From Jiangella alkaliphila (GTDB lineage: Bacteria; Actinomycetota; Actinomycetes; Jiangellales; Jiangellaceae): DNA of 64,000 bases. Location: assembly GCF_900105925.1 (NCBI RefSeq), contig NZ_LT629791.1, positions 4,434,001-4,498,000 on the forward strand, in the 5' to 3' direction. Under the pieces are notes generated by a model that saw only the letters and a list, made by a program, of their open reading frames with translations, made no database searches and was not told the origin of the DNA. Shown one piece after another: positions 49,733 to 57,892 of this stretch. Made by a program: the position numbers and the translations under genes. Within the stretch, counting starts at the first letter, position 1. Each line of letters starts with the position of its first letter.

Positions 49733-50893
49733 ATGAGCGACGACCAGCCCCGTCCCGAGCCGTTCGCCCCGCAGGCCACGCCCGCGGAGCTCGACGACCT
49801 GCGCGCCCGGCTGCGGGCCACCCGCTGGGTCGACGCGCCCGAGGACGCCGGCTGGTCGCTCGGCACCGACGTCGGCTACCTGCGCGAGCTGGTCGGCTAC
49901 TGGGCCGACGGGTTCGACTGGCCGGCGCAGGAGGCGGCGCTGGCCCGGCTGCCGCGGTTCCGGGTGCCGATCGACGGGCTGGGCATCCACTACGTGCACG
50001 CCCGTGCGGTCGCGCCGTCCGGGCCGGTGCTGCCGCTGGTGCTGACGCACGGCTGGCCCGACTCCTTCTGGCGCTACACGAAGGTCATCTCGCTGCTCAC
50101 CGACCCGGGCGCGCACGGCGCCGACCCGGCCGACGCGTTCGACGTGGTCGTGCCCGACCTCCCGGGGTACGGGTACTCCGACCGCCCGGGACGCGCGCTC
50201 GACTCCGTCGCCGTCGCCGGGTTGTGGGCGAAGCTGATGACGGCGGCCGGGTACGAGCGCTTCGGTGCCGCCGGCGGCGACCTCGGCAGCCATGTGAGCC
50301 GCTACCTGGCGCTCGACCACCCCGACCGCGTCGTCGCCGTGCACCGCACCGACGCCGGCCTGCCGATCTTCACCGGCGACCCGGCCGAGCTGGCGCCGGA
50401 GGAGCGCGAGTGGATGCAGCACGTCGCGGCCTGGGGCGCGACGGAGGGCGCGTACGCCGCCATGCAGCGCACGAAGCCGCAGACCGCGTCCGCCGGGCTG
50501 ACCGACTCGCCGGCCGGCCTGGCCGCCTGGATCGTAGAGAAGCTGTCCTCCTGGAGCGACAGCGACGGCGACGTGGAGCAGCGGTTCAGCAAGGACGAGA
50601 TCCTCACCAACGTGACGATCTACTGGCTCACCGCGACCATCGGCTCCGCGATGCGCATGTACCAGGCCAACTCCGCCATCCCGGTGGCGCAGCTGACCCG
50701 CCGGGTCGAGGTGCCGTCGGGCTTCTCCATCTTCCGGGGCGACGTCGTGCGGCCGCCGCGGGCCTGGCTCGAGCGCACCGCCAACGTCGTCCGCGTCACC
50801 GAGCCCGAGCGCGGCGGCCACTTCGCGGCGTTCGAGGAGCCTGAGCTGTACGCGCAGGAACTGCGCGACTTCTTCCGCCCGTTCCGGGTATAG
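49733..50893 (+). CDS. Epoxide hydrolase (EHN domain), second copy
   Basis: This 386-residue protein has the same architecture as the one at 34152-35282: EHN domain (PFAPQATPAELDDLRARLRATRW, WPAQEAALARLPRF), oxyanion HGWPDSFWRYTKVISLL, nucleophile Asp in GAAGGDLGSHVSRYLAL and C-terminal His in ERGGHFAAFEEPELY. The two differ widely, so they are separate paralogs. The ATG at 49733 is preferred over an upstream TTG because of the leaderless promoter. It lies between dinB2-type and ku genes; a shared role is not implied. Confidence 0.88.
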   Translation: MSDDQPRPEPFAPQATPAELDDLRARLRATRWVDAPEDAGWSLGTDVGYLRELVGYWADGFDWPAQEAALARLPRFRVPIDGLGIHYVHARAVAPSGPVLPLVLTHGWPDSFWRYTKVISLLTDPGAHGADPADAFDVVVPDLPGYGYSDRPGRALDSVAVAGLWAKLMTAAGYERFGAAGGDLGSHVSRYLALDHPDRVVAVHRTDAGLPIFTGDPAELAPEEREWMQHVAAWGATEGAYAAMQRTKPQTASAGLTDSPAGLAAWIVEKLSSWSDSDGDVEQRFSKDEILTNVTIYWLTATIGSAMRMYQANSAIPVAQLTRRVEVPSGFSIFRGDVVRPPRAWLERTANVVRVTEPERGGHFAAFEEPELYAQELRDFFRPFRV

Positions 50894-50900
50894 CCGAGGC

Positions 50901-51758
50901 ATGGCACGGTCGATCTGGAGCGGGTTCCTGAGCCTCGGGCTGGTCTCGATCCCGGTGCGGCTCTACTCCGCCACGCAGGAGCACGAGGTGGACTTCCACC
51001 AGTTCGAGCGGGGCACGGCGGACCGGATCCGGTACAAGCGGGTCAACGAGCGCACCGGCGACGAGGTCGAGTACGACGACGTCGTCAAGGGCCATGACGT
51101 CGGCGGCGGCGAGTACGTCATCGTCGAGCGGGACGAGCTGGACGAGGTCGCGCCGGGCCGGTCCCGGTCGCTGGACATCGAGCAGTTCGTCGAGCTGGCC
51201 GAGATCGACCCCATCCACTTCCAGAAGAGCTACTACCTGGGCCCCAGCGACGACGACACCGCCTCCTCGTACGCGCTGCTGCGCACGGCGCTGGAGAAGA
51301 CCGGCCGCGCGGCCGTCGCGACGTTCGTCATGCGCGGCAAGGAGTACCTGGCCTGCGTCCGCGCGTCCGGGCCGGTCCTGGTGCTGGAGACGATGTTCTT
51401 CGCCGATGAGATCCGCGACCCGGTGAAGGAGCTCGGCGACCTGCCCAAGGCGGCGTCACGCGGCAAGCAGCTGACGATGGCCGTCGACCTCGTCGAGGCG
51501 ATGACCGAGCCGTGGAAGCCGCAGCGCTACCACGACACCTACACCGAACGGGTCGAGGAGCTGGTCGAGGCCAAGCGCGACGGCAAGGAGGTCGTGGCCG
51601 AGAGCCCGCCCGCCGCCACCGGCGCGACCGACCTGCTCACCGCGCTGCAGGACAGCGTCGCGGCGGCGAAGAAGACGCGCGGGAAGACGGCGGCGAAGAA
51701 GAAGACGGCGAAGAAGACCGCGAAGAAGACGGCCGCCAAGAAGAAGTCGGCGGCATGA
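50901..51758 (+). CDS. ku: Bacterial Ku protein
   Basis: This 285-residue protein is a bacterial Ku: MARSIWSGFLSLGLVSIPVRLYSAT, FHQFERGTADRIRYKRVNE, FVELAEIDPIHFQKSYYLGP and LGDLPKAASRGKQLTMAVDLVEAM. It forms the ring-shaped homodimer that binds DNA ends and recruits LigD for non-homologous end joining. A ~45-residue lysine/alanine-rich tail (KKTAKKTAKKTAAKKKSAA) follows, as in other actinomycete Ku proteins, probably for DNA binding. No ligD is in the window. It follows the epoxide hydrolase by seven bases. Confidence 0.95.
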   Translation: MARSIWSGFLSLGLVSIPVRLYSATQEHEVDFHQFERGTADRIRYKRVNERTGDEVEYDDVVKGHDVGGGEYVIVERDELDEVAPGRSRSLDIEQFVELAEIDPIHFQKSYYLGPSDDDTASSYALLRTALEKTGRAAVATFVMRGKEYLACVRASGPVLVLETMFFADEIRDPVKELGDLPKAASRGKQLTMAVDLVEAMTEPWKPQRYHDTYTERVEELVEAKRDGKEVVAESPPAATGATDLLTALQDSVAAAKKTRGKTAAKKKTAKKTAKKTAAKKKSAA

Positions 51759-51787
51759 TGTAGAAGTCCCGCACCCGACACCGACCT

Positions 51788-52444
51788 ATGGACATGACGA
51801 CCACACAGAAGCTCCGCGTCCACATGTACTCCGTGTCCGTCGACGGCTACGGAGCCGGACCGGACCAGAGCCTCGAGAACCCTCTCGGCATCGGCGGCGA
51901 AGACCTGCACGACTGGGCCATCGCCACCCCGACCTTCGACGCCGCCGACCCCACCGCGGCCGCACCGGTCGGCGTCGACGACGAGTACGTCCAGCGCAAC
52001 TGGCGCAACATCGGCGGCACGATCATGGGCCGCAACATGTTCGGCCCGGTCCGCGGGTCGTGGCCGGACGAGAGCTGGACCGGCTGGTGGGGCCCGAACC
52101 CGCCGTACCACCACGACGTGTTCGTGCTGACCCACCACGCGCGCCCGTCCGTCCGTATGGAGGGCGGCACGACGTTCCACTTCGTCACCGACGGCATCGA
52201 GGCGGCCCGCGACCAGGCGTTCGCCGCGGCCGGCGGCCGGGACGTCCTCGTCGCCGGTGGCGCGGCGACGATCCGGCAGTACCTGCGGGCCGGGCTGATC
52301 GACGAGCTGGAGATCGCCATCTCGCCGGTGCTGCTCGGCGGCGGCGAGCGGCTGTTCGACGACGGTGTGGGCGTGCCGGGCTACCGGTGCACCGGGTTCA
52401 CCGCCGGTGAGAAGGCCGTGCATGTGGGGTTCGTGCCGGCCTGA
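51788..52444 (+). CDS. Dihydrofolate reductase-family (RibD C-terminal) protein
   Basis: This 218-residue protein has the RibD-C pattern: RVHMYSVSVDGYGAGPDQSLENPLG, GGTIMGRNMFGPVRGSW, VFVLTHHARPS and VLVAGGAATIRQYLRAGLIDELEIAI. It is a different subtype from the one at 6842-7432. It presumably reduces a small substrate with NADPH. The start could be ATG 51788 or 51794. Confidence 0.87.
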   Translation: MDMTTTQKLRVHMYSVSVDGYGAGPDQSLENPLGIGGEDLHDWAIATPTFDAADPTAAAPVGVDDEYVQRNWRNIGGTIMGRNMFGPVRGSWPDESWTGWWGPNPPYHHDVFVLTHHARPSVRMEGGTTFHFVTDGIEAARDQAFAAAGGRDVLVAGGAATIRQYLRAGLIDELEIAISPVLLGGGERLFDDGVGVPGYRCTGFTAGEKAVHVGFVPA

Positions 52445-52470
52445 CGCCGCCGCGCTCGTATGCTTCGGAG

Positions 52471-53250
52471 GTGCTCGAACTGCGCGCGGACTGCGCTCGC
52501 TGCGCGGGGCTGTGCTGCGTGGTGCCGGCGCTGACGCGCTCGGCCGACTTCGCCATCGACAAGCCGGCGGGGGAGCCGTGCCCGAACCTGCGCGACGACT
52601 TCCGCTGCGGCATCCACGCCACCCTGCGCGATCGCGGCTTCCCGGGCTGCACCGTGTACGACTGCTTCGGCGCAGGTCAGCAGGTCGTCCAGGTGACGTT
52701 CGGCGGGGCGGTGCCGATGCGGGCGGAGCTCACCGCCGCGTTCGAGGTGCTGCGGCCGCTGCACGAGGTCCTCTGGCACGTCGACGCGGCGCGCGGGTTC
52801 GCGGCGGCGGCGAAGGTGCGGCCGGCGCTGGACGCGCTGTTCGTGCGGCTGTCCGGTCTCGCGGGGGCGCCCGCGGCGGAGCTGGCGGCGATCGACGTCG
52901 GGGCGGCGCGGGCCGACGCGGACGTCCTGCTGCGCGAGGCGTCGCGGCTGGCCCGCGCCGGCACCCCGGCCCGCGACCTGCGCGGCGCCGACCTCATGGG
53001 CAAGAACCTGCGCGGCGCCGACCTCACCGGCGCCGACCTGCGCAGCGCCTACCTCATCGGCGCCGACCTGCGCGGCGCGACGCTGGACCGCGCCGACGTC
53101 ATCGGGGCCGACTTCCGGGCGGCCGACCTGCGTGGCACGGACCTCTCGGGCGCGCTGTTCCTCACCCAGCCGCAGGCCACCGCCGCCGTGGGCGACGCCG
53201 CGACCCGGCTGCCCGCCGGCCTGGATCGTCCGCCGCACTGGACGGGCTGA
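52471..53250 (+). CDS. Cysteine-cluster (YkgJ-like) plus pentapeptide-repeat protein
   Basis: This 259-residue protein combines two parts. Residues 1-65 carry a cysteine cluster (CARCAGLCCV, PCPNL, RCGIH, GCTVYDCFG) like the YkgJ/CxxCxxCC zinc- or iron-binding family. Residues about 170-230 are pentapeptide repeats (ARDLRGADLMGKNLRGADLT, ADLRSAYLIGADLRG, ADFRAADLRGTDLSGA) that form a right-handed quadrilateral beta-helix. The helical middle has no known match. Function unknown; DNA mimicry seen in some pentapeptide proteins is only a possibility. A TATGCT box six bases before the GTG could be a leaderless -10. Confidence 0.82.
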   Translation: MLELRADCARCAGLCCVVPALTRSADFAIDKPAGEPCPNLRDDFRCGIHATLRDRGFPGCTVYDCFGAGQQVVQVTFGGAVPMRAELTAAFEVLRPLHEVLWHVDAARGFAAAAKVRPALDALFVRLSGLAGAPAAELAAIDVGAARADADVLLREASRLARAGTPARDLRGADLMGKNLRGADLTGADLRSAYLIGADLRGATLDRADVIGADFRAADLRGTDLSGALFLTQPQATAAVGDAATRLPAGLDRPPHWTG

Positions 53251-53253
53251 CGG

Positions 53254-53282
53254 CCGCACACCCCGGCTCGGCCTGGGTGCGG
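53254..53282. terminator. Terminator-like hairpin between convergent genes
   Basis: CCGCAC (53254-53259) pairs with GTGCGG (53277-53282), extended by CCC/GGG across a two-base bulge. It lies between the stops of the pentapeptide and sigma-factor genes. Confidence 0.45.
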
Positions 53283-54530
53283 TCAGGGCGGCAGCGTACG
53301 GCTCAGGCGGTCCTGCAGGAACTCCTGTTCGGCGGCGTTGTCGCTCAGTGCCAGCGCCGCCCGGTAGGCCGCGGCCGCCTCGGCGTGCCGGCCGAGGCGC
53401 GAGAGCAGGTCGGCCTTGGTGGCGGGCAGGTAGCGGTAGCCGTCCAGCCGGCCGTCGCGCTCCAGCGCCTCGACCTCGGCCAGCGCGGCGGCCGGGCCGT
53501 CGACCATCGAGACGGCGACGGCGCGGTTGAGCGCCACCACCGGGGACGGCCAGCGGCGGAGCAGTTCGTCGTACAGGGTGAGGATCTGCGGCCAGTCGGT
53601 CTCGGCGTAGCCGGGCGCCTGGGCGTGCAACGCGGCGATCGCGGCCTGCAGCGTGAACCGTCCGGGCGGCCCGGCCCGCAGCGCACCCACCACCAGCTGG
53701 TCCGCCTCGGCGATCAGCGAGCGGTCCCACGCCGACCGGTCCTGCTCCTCCAGCCGCAGCAGCCGCCCGCCGGCGTCGGTGCGGGTGGCGCGGCGGGCCT
53801 GGTGGACGAGCAGCAGCGCCAGCAGCCCGGCGGTCTCCGGCTCGGACGGCAGCAGCGGGCGCAGCATGCGGGCGAGGTCGAGGGCGCGGCCGGTGAGCTC
53901 GTCGCGGACGAGGTTCTCACCGGAGTGGGCCGTGTGCCCGGTGGCGTAGAGCAGATGCACGACCATCAGCACGGCATCGACGCGGGCGGGCAGGTCGGCC
54001 GCGACGGGCACCGCGTACGGGATGCGCGCGGCGGCGATCTTCTTCTTCGCCCGGGTGATGCGGGCGGCCATCGTCGGCTCGGTGACGAGGAAGGCGTGCG
54101 CGATGTCGGGGGTGCTGACGCCGCAGACCAGGCGCAGCGTCAGCGCGACCTGCGCCTCCTGCGACAGCGCGGGGTGGCAGCAGGTGAAGATCAGCCGCAG
54201 CCGGTCGTCCGGGATCGGCGCGGCGTCGTCCAGCGCCACGGCCTCGACACCGGCGGAGTCGTCGACGTCCATCAGCAGCAGCGGCAGCTTCGCCTGCAAC
54301 GTCCGCTGCCGCCGCAGGTTGTTGAGCGCGGTCCGCCGGGCGACCGTCGTCAGCCAGGCGCCGGGCTTCGCCGGGACGCCGTCGCGGCCCCACCGGGTCA
54401 GCGCCTGGACGTACGCGTCCTGAACGGCCTCCTCGGCGGCGTCGAGGTCGCGCGTGACGCGCACCGTCGCGGCGAGCACGAAGGCCCACTCGCGACGGTG
54501 CGCGTCGGCGACAGCGGTCTCGACGGTCAG
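53283..54530 (-). CDS. ECF42-type RNA polymerase sigma factor with C-terminal extension
   Basis: This 415-residue protein has sigma region 2 (REWAFVLAATVRVTRDLDAAEEAVQDAYVQALTRW) and region 4 (LSQEAQVALTLRLVCGVSTPDIAHAFLVTEPTMAARITRAKKKI). A ~220-residue DUF6596/TPR-like C-terminus follows (LLLVHQARRATRTDAGGRLLRL, LYDELLRRWPSPVVALNRAVA, GYRYLPATKADLLSRLGRHAEA). That layout and the neighbouring DGPF gene define the ECF42 group. No ATG, GTG or TTG fits the start. A CTG at 54530 overlapping the DGPF stop (CTGA) gives the right N-terminus, so a rare CTG start is inferred. Confidence 0.85.
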   Translation of the reverse strand: MTVETAVADAHRREWAFVLAATVRVTRDLDAAEEAVQDAYVQALTRWGRDGVPAKPGAWLTTVARRTALNNLRRQRTLQAKLPLLLMDVDDSAGVEAVALDDAAPIPDDRLRLIFTCCHPALSQEAQVALTLRLVCGVSTPDIAHAFLVTEPTMAARITRAKKKIAAARIPYAVPVAADLPARVDAVLMVVHLLYATGHTAHSGENLVRDELTGRALDLARMLRPLLPSEPETAGLLALLLVHQARRATRTDAGGRLLRLEEQDRSAWDRSLIAEADQLVVGALRAGPPGRFTLQAAIAALHAQAPGYAETDWPQILTLYDELLRRWPSPVVALNRAVAVSMVDGPAAALAEVEALERDGRLDGYRYLPATKADLLSRLGRHAEAAAAYRAALALSDNAAEQEFLQDRLSRTLPP

Positions 54531-54883
54531 GACGTCAGCCCGGAGAGGTCGAGCCCGAGCAGCGGTCGCACCTCGACGCCGCCGCTGACGATCGGCGTCA
54601 TCTTGGCCAGCTCGATCGCGTGGTCGAGGTCGCGCGCCTCGATGACGAAGACGCCGGCCAGCGCCTCCTTGGTCTCGATGAACGGGCCGTCGGTGACGAG
54701 GTCGCCGCGGATCGACGTGGCGGTCGCGCTGGGTTCCAGCGCGATGCCGCCCAGCTCCTTGCCGCCCTTCTCGGTGATGCGGCCGGGCAGCGCGCCGTGC
54801 GCCTCGAGGATCTCCGGCGGCAGGTCCGGCGCCTGGCCGCCCTCCGCCTCGCGCTCGAAGATGAGGATCGCGTACTGAGCCAT
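54527..54883 (-). CDS. YCII/DGPF-domain protein
   Basis: This 118-residue protein (MAQYAILIFERE) has the DGPF motif in VTDGPFIETKEALAGVFVIEARDLDHAIELA. The family is a ferredoxin-like fold with possible enzymatic or binding role, regularly encoded next to ECF42 sigma factors and probably part of their regulation or regulon. Its ATG overlaps the preceding SRPBCC stop by one base and its stop overlaps the sigma start. Confidence 0.92.
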   Translation of the reverse strand: MAQYAILIFEREAEGGQAPDLPPEILEAHGALPGRITEKGGKELGGIALEPSATATSIRGDLVTDGPFIETKEALAGVFVIEARDLDHAIELAKMTPIVSGGVEVRPLLGLDLSGLTS

Positions 54884-55620
54884 CAGGACTCCTCGGTGGT
54901 GTCGGTGGGGTAGAGGTCATCGAGCCAGGCCTGCCACGCGCGGCCGGCGGCCACGCCGTCGGCGGCGGGGGCGAACAGGTGGTGCGCGACGCCGACCGGC
55001 CAGCCCCAGGCGTCGCGGCCGTAGAAACGGTACAGCGCGTCCTCGGTGCGGACGCCGAGGAACTCCGGTGCCACGTAGTCGACGACGCCGTCGATCGCGG
55101 GCAGGCCCGACGGGGTGAGCCGGACGCTGTCGCCGGCCACGACGTCGTCGGCGATGCCGAGGGCGCGGCGGAGCGTGGTGAAGCCGTTCTTCGCCGACGA
55201 CGGCGGCGCGTCGGCGGCGAGGTAGGCGGCCTCGCGGCCGGCGAAGTGCGCCACGTATTCGGCGAGCGAGTGGTAGTAGAACTTCGTGTGCTCGCGGCCG
55301 CCGGACACCTCGGCGTCGTCGTCCGCCACGCCGCGGTGCCGGTAGGCGACGTGTGTCGTGGCGCCGCCGTCGGCCGGCGTCAGGACGACGTCGAGCGCGT
55401 TGACGCCGCCGCGGTCCGGGCTCTCGGTGGCGAAATGCCGGGGCGGGTCCCAGGCTGTGACCGTTCCCTCCTCGCCCATGCCGGCAGCGCTACCGCCGAC
55501 CCCGGGCTCGTACTGGACGGGCCAGAGCCACCCGCCGGCGTGGACGGTGATGGCGTCCCAGACCTGCTCGGGCGTGCCGGGCAGGTCGCCGTCCCACGTG
55601 AACTGGAACTGCTGAGTCAT
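54883..55620 (-). CDS. SRPBCC (AHSA1-like) family protein
   Basis: This 245-residue protein starts MTQQFQFTWDGDLPGTPEQVWDAIT, the usual AHSA1/SRPBCC opening, with GGWLWPVQYEPGVGG and WDPPRHFATESPD. Such proteins bind hydrophobic ligands in a helix-grip pocket. It is first in the SRPBCC-DGPF-ECF42 operon. The ATG at 55620 has AAGGAGG nine bases upstream. Confidence 0.88.
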   Translation of the reverse strand: MTQQFQFTWDGDLPGTPEQVWDAITVHAGGWLWPVQYEPGVGGSAAGMGEEGTVTAWDPPRHFATESPDRGGVNALDVVLTPADGGATTHVAYRHRGVADDDAEVSGGREHTKFYYHSLAEYVAHFAGREAAYLAADAPPSSAKNGFTTLRRALGIADDVVAGDSVRLTPSGLPAIDGVVDYVAPEFLGVRTEDALYRFYGRDAWGWPVGVAHHLFAPAADGVAAGRAWQAWLDDLYPTDTTEES

Positions 55621-55703
55621 CGTTGTCGCCTCCTTCGTTGTCGGCTCGTACATACCCTCGTCACGCGGGCGACGGGCGAATCGACAACTCCCGAGAAGAA
55701 TTC

Positions 55704-56264
55704 TCAGACGTGTTCGGAGACGAGCACCGCGACGGTGCCGGGCTCGAGCGCGCGGAACACGTGCGGGAGGTCGCCGGGGTAGGCGACGTAGTCGCCGGGC
55801 GCCAGCTCGACCGGGTCGTCGGTGAGCCCGACCAGCGCCCGGCCGCTGCTCAGCACGACGTGCTCGACGACGCCGGGCATGTGCGGGTCGGACGCGCGCG
55901 GCTCGCCGGGCTGCGCGGCGATGAGGTAGATGTCGCGACGGGCGTTGGGCGGGCTGGCGGACAGGACCGTGGCGACGTAGTCGGCCCGCTCGGACGCGAC
56001 GGCCGGACCCTCGCCCCGGCGGATCACCTGCACGCGCGGCCGGGCCGGCTCGAACAGCTGGGCGAACGGCACGTCCAGCGTGACGCTCAGCGCCCAAAGG
56101 GTCTCGACGCTGGGATTGCCGGCGCCTGACTCCAGCTGCGACAGCGTCGACTTGGCGATGCCGGCGCGGCGGGCCACCTCGGCCAGCGACAGGCCGGTAC
56201 GGCGCCGCTCGCGCTGCAGGGACGCGGCGACGACGGCGAGCGGGGCGCCGGGTGGCTGGCTCAT
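55704..56264 (-). CDS. XRE-family regulator with C-terminal cupin
   Basis: This 186-residue protein has an N-terminal helix-turn-helix (LQRERRRTGLSLAEVARRAGIAKSTLSQLESGAGNPSVETLWAL, residues ~13-60) and a cupin domain (HMPGVVEHVVLSSGRALVGL, PGDYVAYPGDLPHVFRAL). This XRE-cupin type often regulates amino acid or polyamine genes. It is divergent from azlCD and is their likely regulator. ATG 56264 is preceded by GGAG; a longer start at 56336 would overlap the azlC start. Confidence 0.88.
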   Translation of the reverse strand: MSQPPGAPLAVVAASLQRERRRTGLSLAEVARRAGIAKSTLSQLESGAGNPSVETLWALSVTLDVPFAQLFEPARPRVQVIRRGEGPAVASERADYVATVLSASPPNARRDIYLIAAQPGEPRASDPHMPGVVEHVVLSSGRALVGLTDDPVELAPGDYVAYPGDLPHVFRALEPGTVAVLVSEHV

Positions 56265-56334
56265 CGGATCGTTCGCTCCATCGGTCGGTCGTTCGCCTTG
56301 ACGAGCGTGGCTGTCATCGTTCAGTGTAGTGGTC

Positions 56335-57024
56335 ATGCGTTCGATCTACCGAACACTACGCGCCGATCGGGCGCTCGCGCGGGACATCGCGCTCGTGTGT
56401 GTCGCCGACGCGGTGGTCGGCCTGTCGTTCGGCGCCATCGCGGTCGGCGAGGGGCTGCCGGTCTGGCTGCCGATGCTGCTGTCGGTCGTGGTGTTCGCGG
56501 GGGCGGCGCAGTTCATGTTCGTCGGGCTGGTCGCGTCGGGCGGCAACCCGGTGGCCGCGGTGCTGGCCGGGCTGCCGGTGAACCTGCGCCACGTCGTGTT
56601 CGGCTTCACCGTCGGCGACGTCGTCGGGCGCGGCTGGCAGCGGCTGGCCGGCAGCCACGTCATGGTCGACGAGTCGGTCGCGTTCGCGCTGGCCCAGCCC
56701 GCGGGGGAGCGGCGCCGCGCGGCCTACTGGGGCTGCGGCGTGGCGCTGTTCGTCTGCTGGAACGTCGGCGTGCTGGCCGGCGCGTCGATCGGGACGGTGG
56801 TCGGCGACCCGGGCGCGCTCGGGCTGGACGCCGCGTTCCCGGCCGTGCTGCTGGCGCTGGTGCTGCCGGCGCTGCGGGACCGGACGACGGCGTTGGCGGC
56901 CGGCGCCGGGGTGGCGGTCGCGCTGGCCACGGCGCCGTTCCTGCAGGCCGGGCTGCCGGTACTGCTGGCGCTGGCCGGCGTCGTGGTCGCGCTGGCCCGT
57001 CCGAGAGTGGAGGTCCCCGCATGA
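56335..57024 (+). CDS. azlC: AzlC-family branched-chain amino acid exporter large subunit
   Basis: This 229-residue membrane protein has about six helices and the AzlC pattern: IALVCVADAVVGLSFGAIAVGEGLPVWLPMLLSVVVFAGAAQFMFVG, LPVNLRHVVFGFTVGD. With AzlD it forms a two-component exporter of branched-chain amino acids. It overlaps azlD by ATGA-type coupling. A GTTCG/CGAAC dyad (56339-56354) at its 5' end could be an operator for the divergent XRE-cupin regulator. Confidence 0.88.
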   Translation: MRSIYRTLRADRALARDIALVCVADAVVGLSFGAIAVGEGLPVWLPMLLSVVVFAGAAQFMFVGLVASGGNPVAAVLAGLPVNLRHVVFGFTVGDVVGRGWQRLAGSHVMVDESVAFALAQPAGERRRAAYWGCGVALFVCWNVGVLAGASIGTVVGDPGALGLDAAFPAVLLALVLPALRDRTTALAAGAGVAVALATAPFLQAGLPVLLALAGVVVALARPRVEVPA

Positions 57025-57347
57025 CGATGTCGACGACGGCGCTGGTCGCGGCCGTGCTGGTGCTCGGCGTGGGGACGTTCGCGTTCCGCTACGCCGGCCC
57101 GGCGCTGCGCGACCGGATGACGCTGCCGCCGCGGGTGGAACAGCTGCTGGGGGTGTCGACGGTCGTGCTGCTGGCCGCGCTGGTCGCGACCGCCACGATG
57201 CTCGACGGCGGCGAGTTCGACAGCGCCGCACGGCCGGCCGGAGTCGTCGTCGGCGCGGTGCTGGCCTGGCGGCGGGCGCCGTTCGTCGTCGTGGTGCTGG
57301 CCGCTGCCGGGACGGCCGCCGTGCTACGCCTGCTCGGCGTCCCCTGA
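57021..57347 (+). CDS. azlD: AzlD-family branched-chain amino acid exporter small subunit
   Basis: This 108-residue membrane protein has three to four helices (LVAAVLVLGVGTFAFRYAGPAL, STVVLLAALVATATML, GVVVGAVLAWRRAPFVVVVLAAAGTAAVLRL), typical AzlD. It completes the AzlCD exporter. Its 3' end overlaps the convergent methyltransferase gene by 24 bases. Confidence 0.87.
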   Translation: MTMSTTALVAAVLVLGVGTFAFRYAGPALRDRMTLPPRVEQLLGVSTVVLLAALVATATMLDGGEFDSAARPAGVVVGAVLAWRRAPFVVVVLAAAGTAAVLRLLGVP

Positions 57348-57884
57348 GCCGGGGGCGCCGGCGTCGGCCCACGCCTGCCGCCGCACCTCGTAGCAGGCGA
57401 CGGCGGCCGCGGCGGCGACGTTGAGCGAGCCGACCCGGCCGGTCTGGGGCACGTAGCCGACCGCGTCGCACAGCGAGAGGCAGGTCGCCGACAGCCCGCG
57501 GTCCTCGTTGCCCAGGACGACGCAGACGTCGCGGCGCAGGTCCAGCGCGGCCAGCGGCTCGGCCTCGTCGGCCAGCTCCAGCCCGACCACCAGGTAGCCG
57601 TCGGCACGCGCTGTCTGGACCGCCGTCGTGACGTCCTCGTGGGTGCTCCACGACAGGTAGCGGCCGGTGCCCAGCGCGGTCTTCTGCACCTTGGGCGAGC
57701 TCGGCTCGGCAGTGCGGCCGACGACGTACAGCTCGCTGACGCTGAGCGCGGCCGCCGTCCGCATGATCGACCCCACGTTGAACGGCGACTGCACGTCCTC
57801 CAGCAGCAGCGAGAGCCGGAAGGAGTCCTTCCGCCGCCACGACCGGTGCAGTCGCTTCAGTTCCGTTCCGCCGAGCTGTCGCAC
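57324..57884 (-). CDS. TrmH/SpoU-family RNA methyltransferase
   Basis: This 186-residue protein has the SPOUT motifs: LLLEDVQSPFNVGSIMRTAAAL (motif 1), VCVVLGNEDRGLSATCLSLCD (motif 2) and GYVPQTGRVGSLNVAAAAAVACYEV (motif 3). It methylates a 2'-OH of tRNA or rRNA with SAM. The GTG at 57884 (VRQLGGTELKRLHR) gives the usual N-terminus. It lies eight bases downstream of another methyltransferase gene and is probably co-transcribed with it. Confidence 0.88.
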   Translation of the reverse strand: MRQLGGTELKRLHRSWRRKDSFRLSLLLEDVQSPFNVGSIMRTAAALSVSELYVVGRTAEPSSPKVQKTALGTGRYLSWSTHEDVTTAVQTARADGYLVVGLELADEAEPLAALDLRRDVCVVLGNEDRGLSATCLSLCDAVGYVPQTGRVGSLNVAAAAAVACYEVRRQAWADAGAPGSGDAEQA

Positions 57885-57892
57885 GCTACTCG

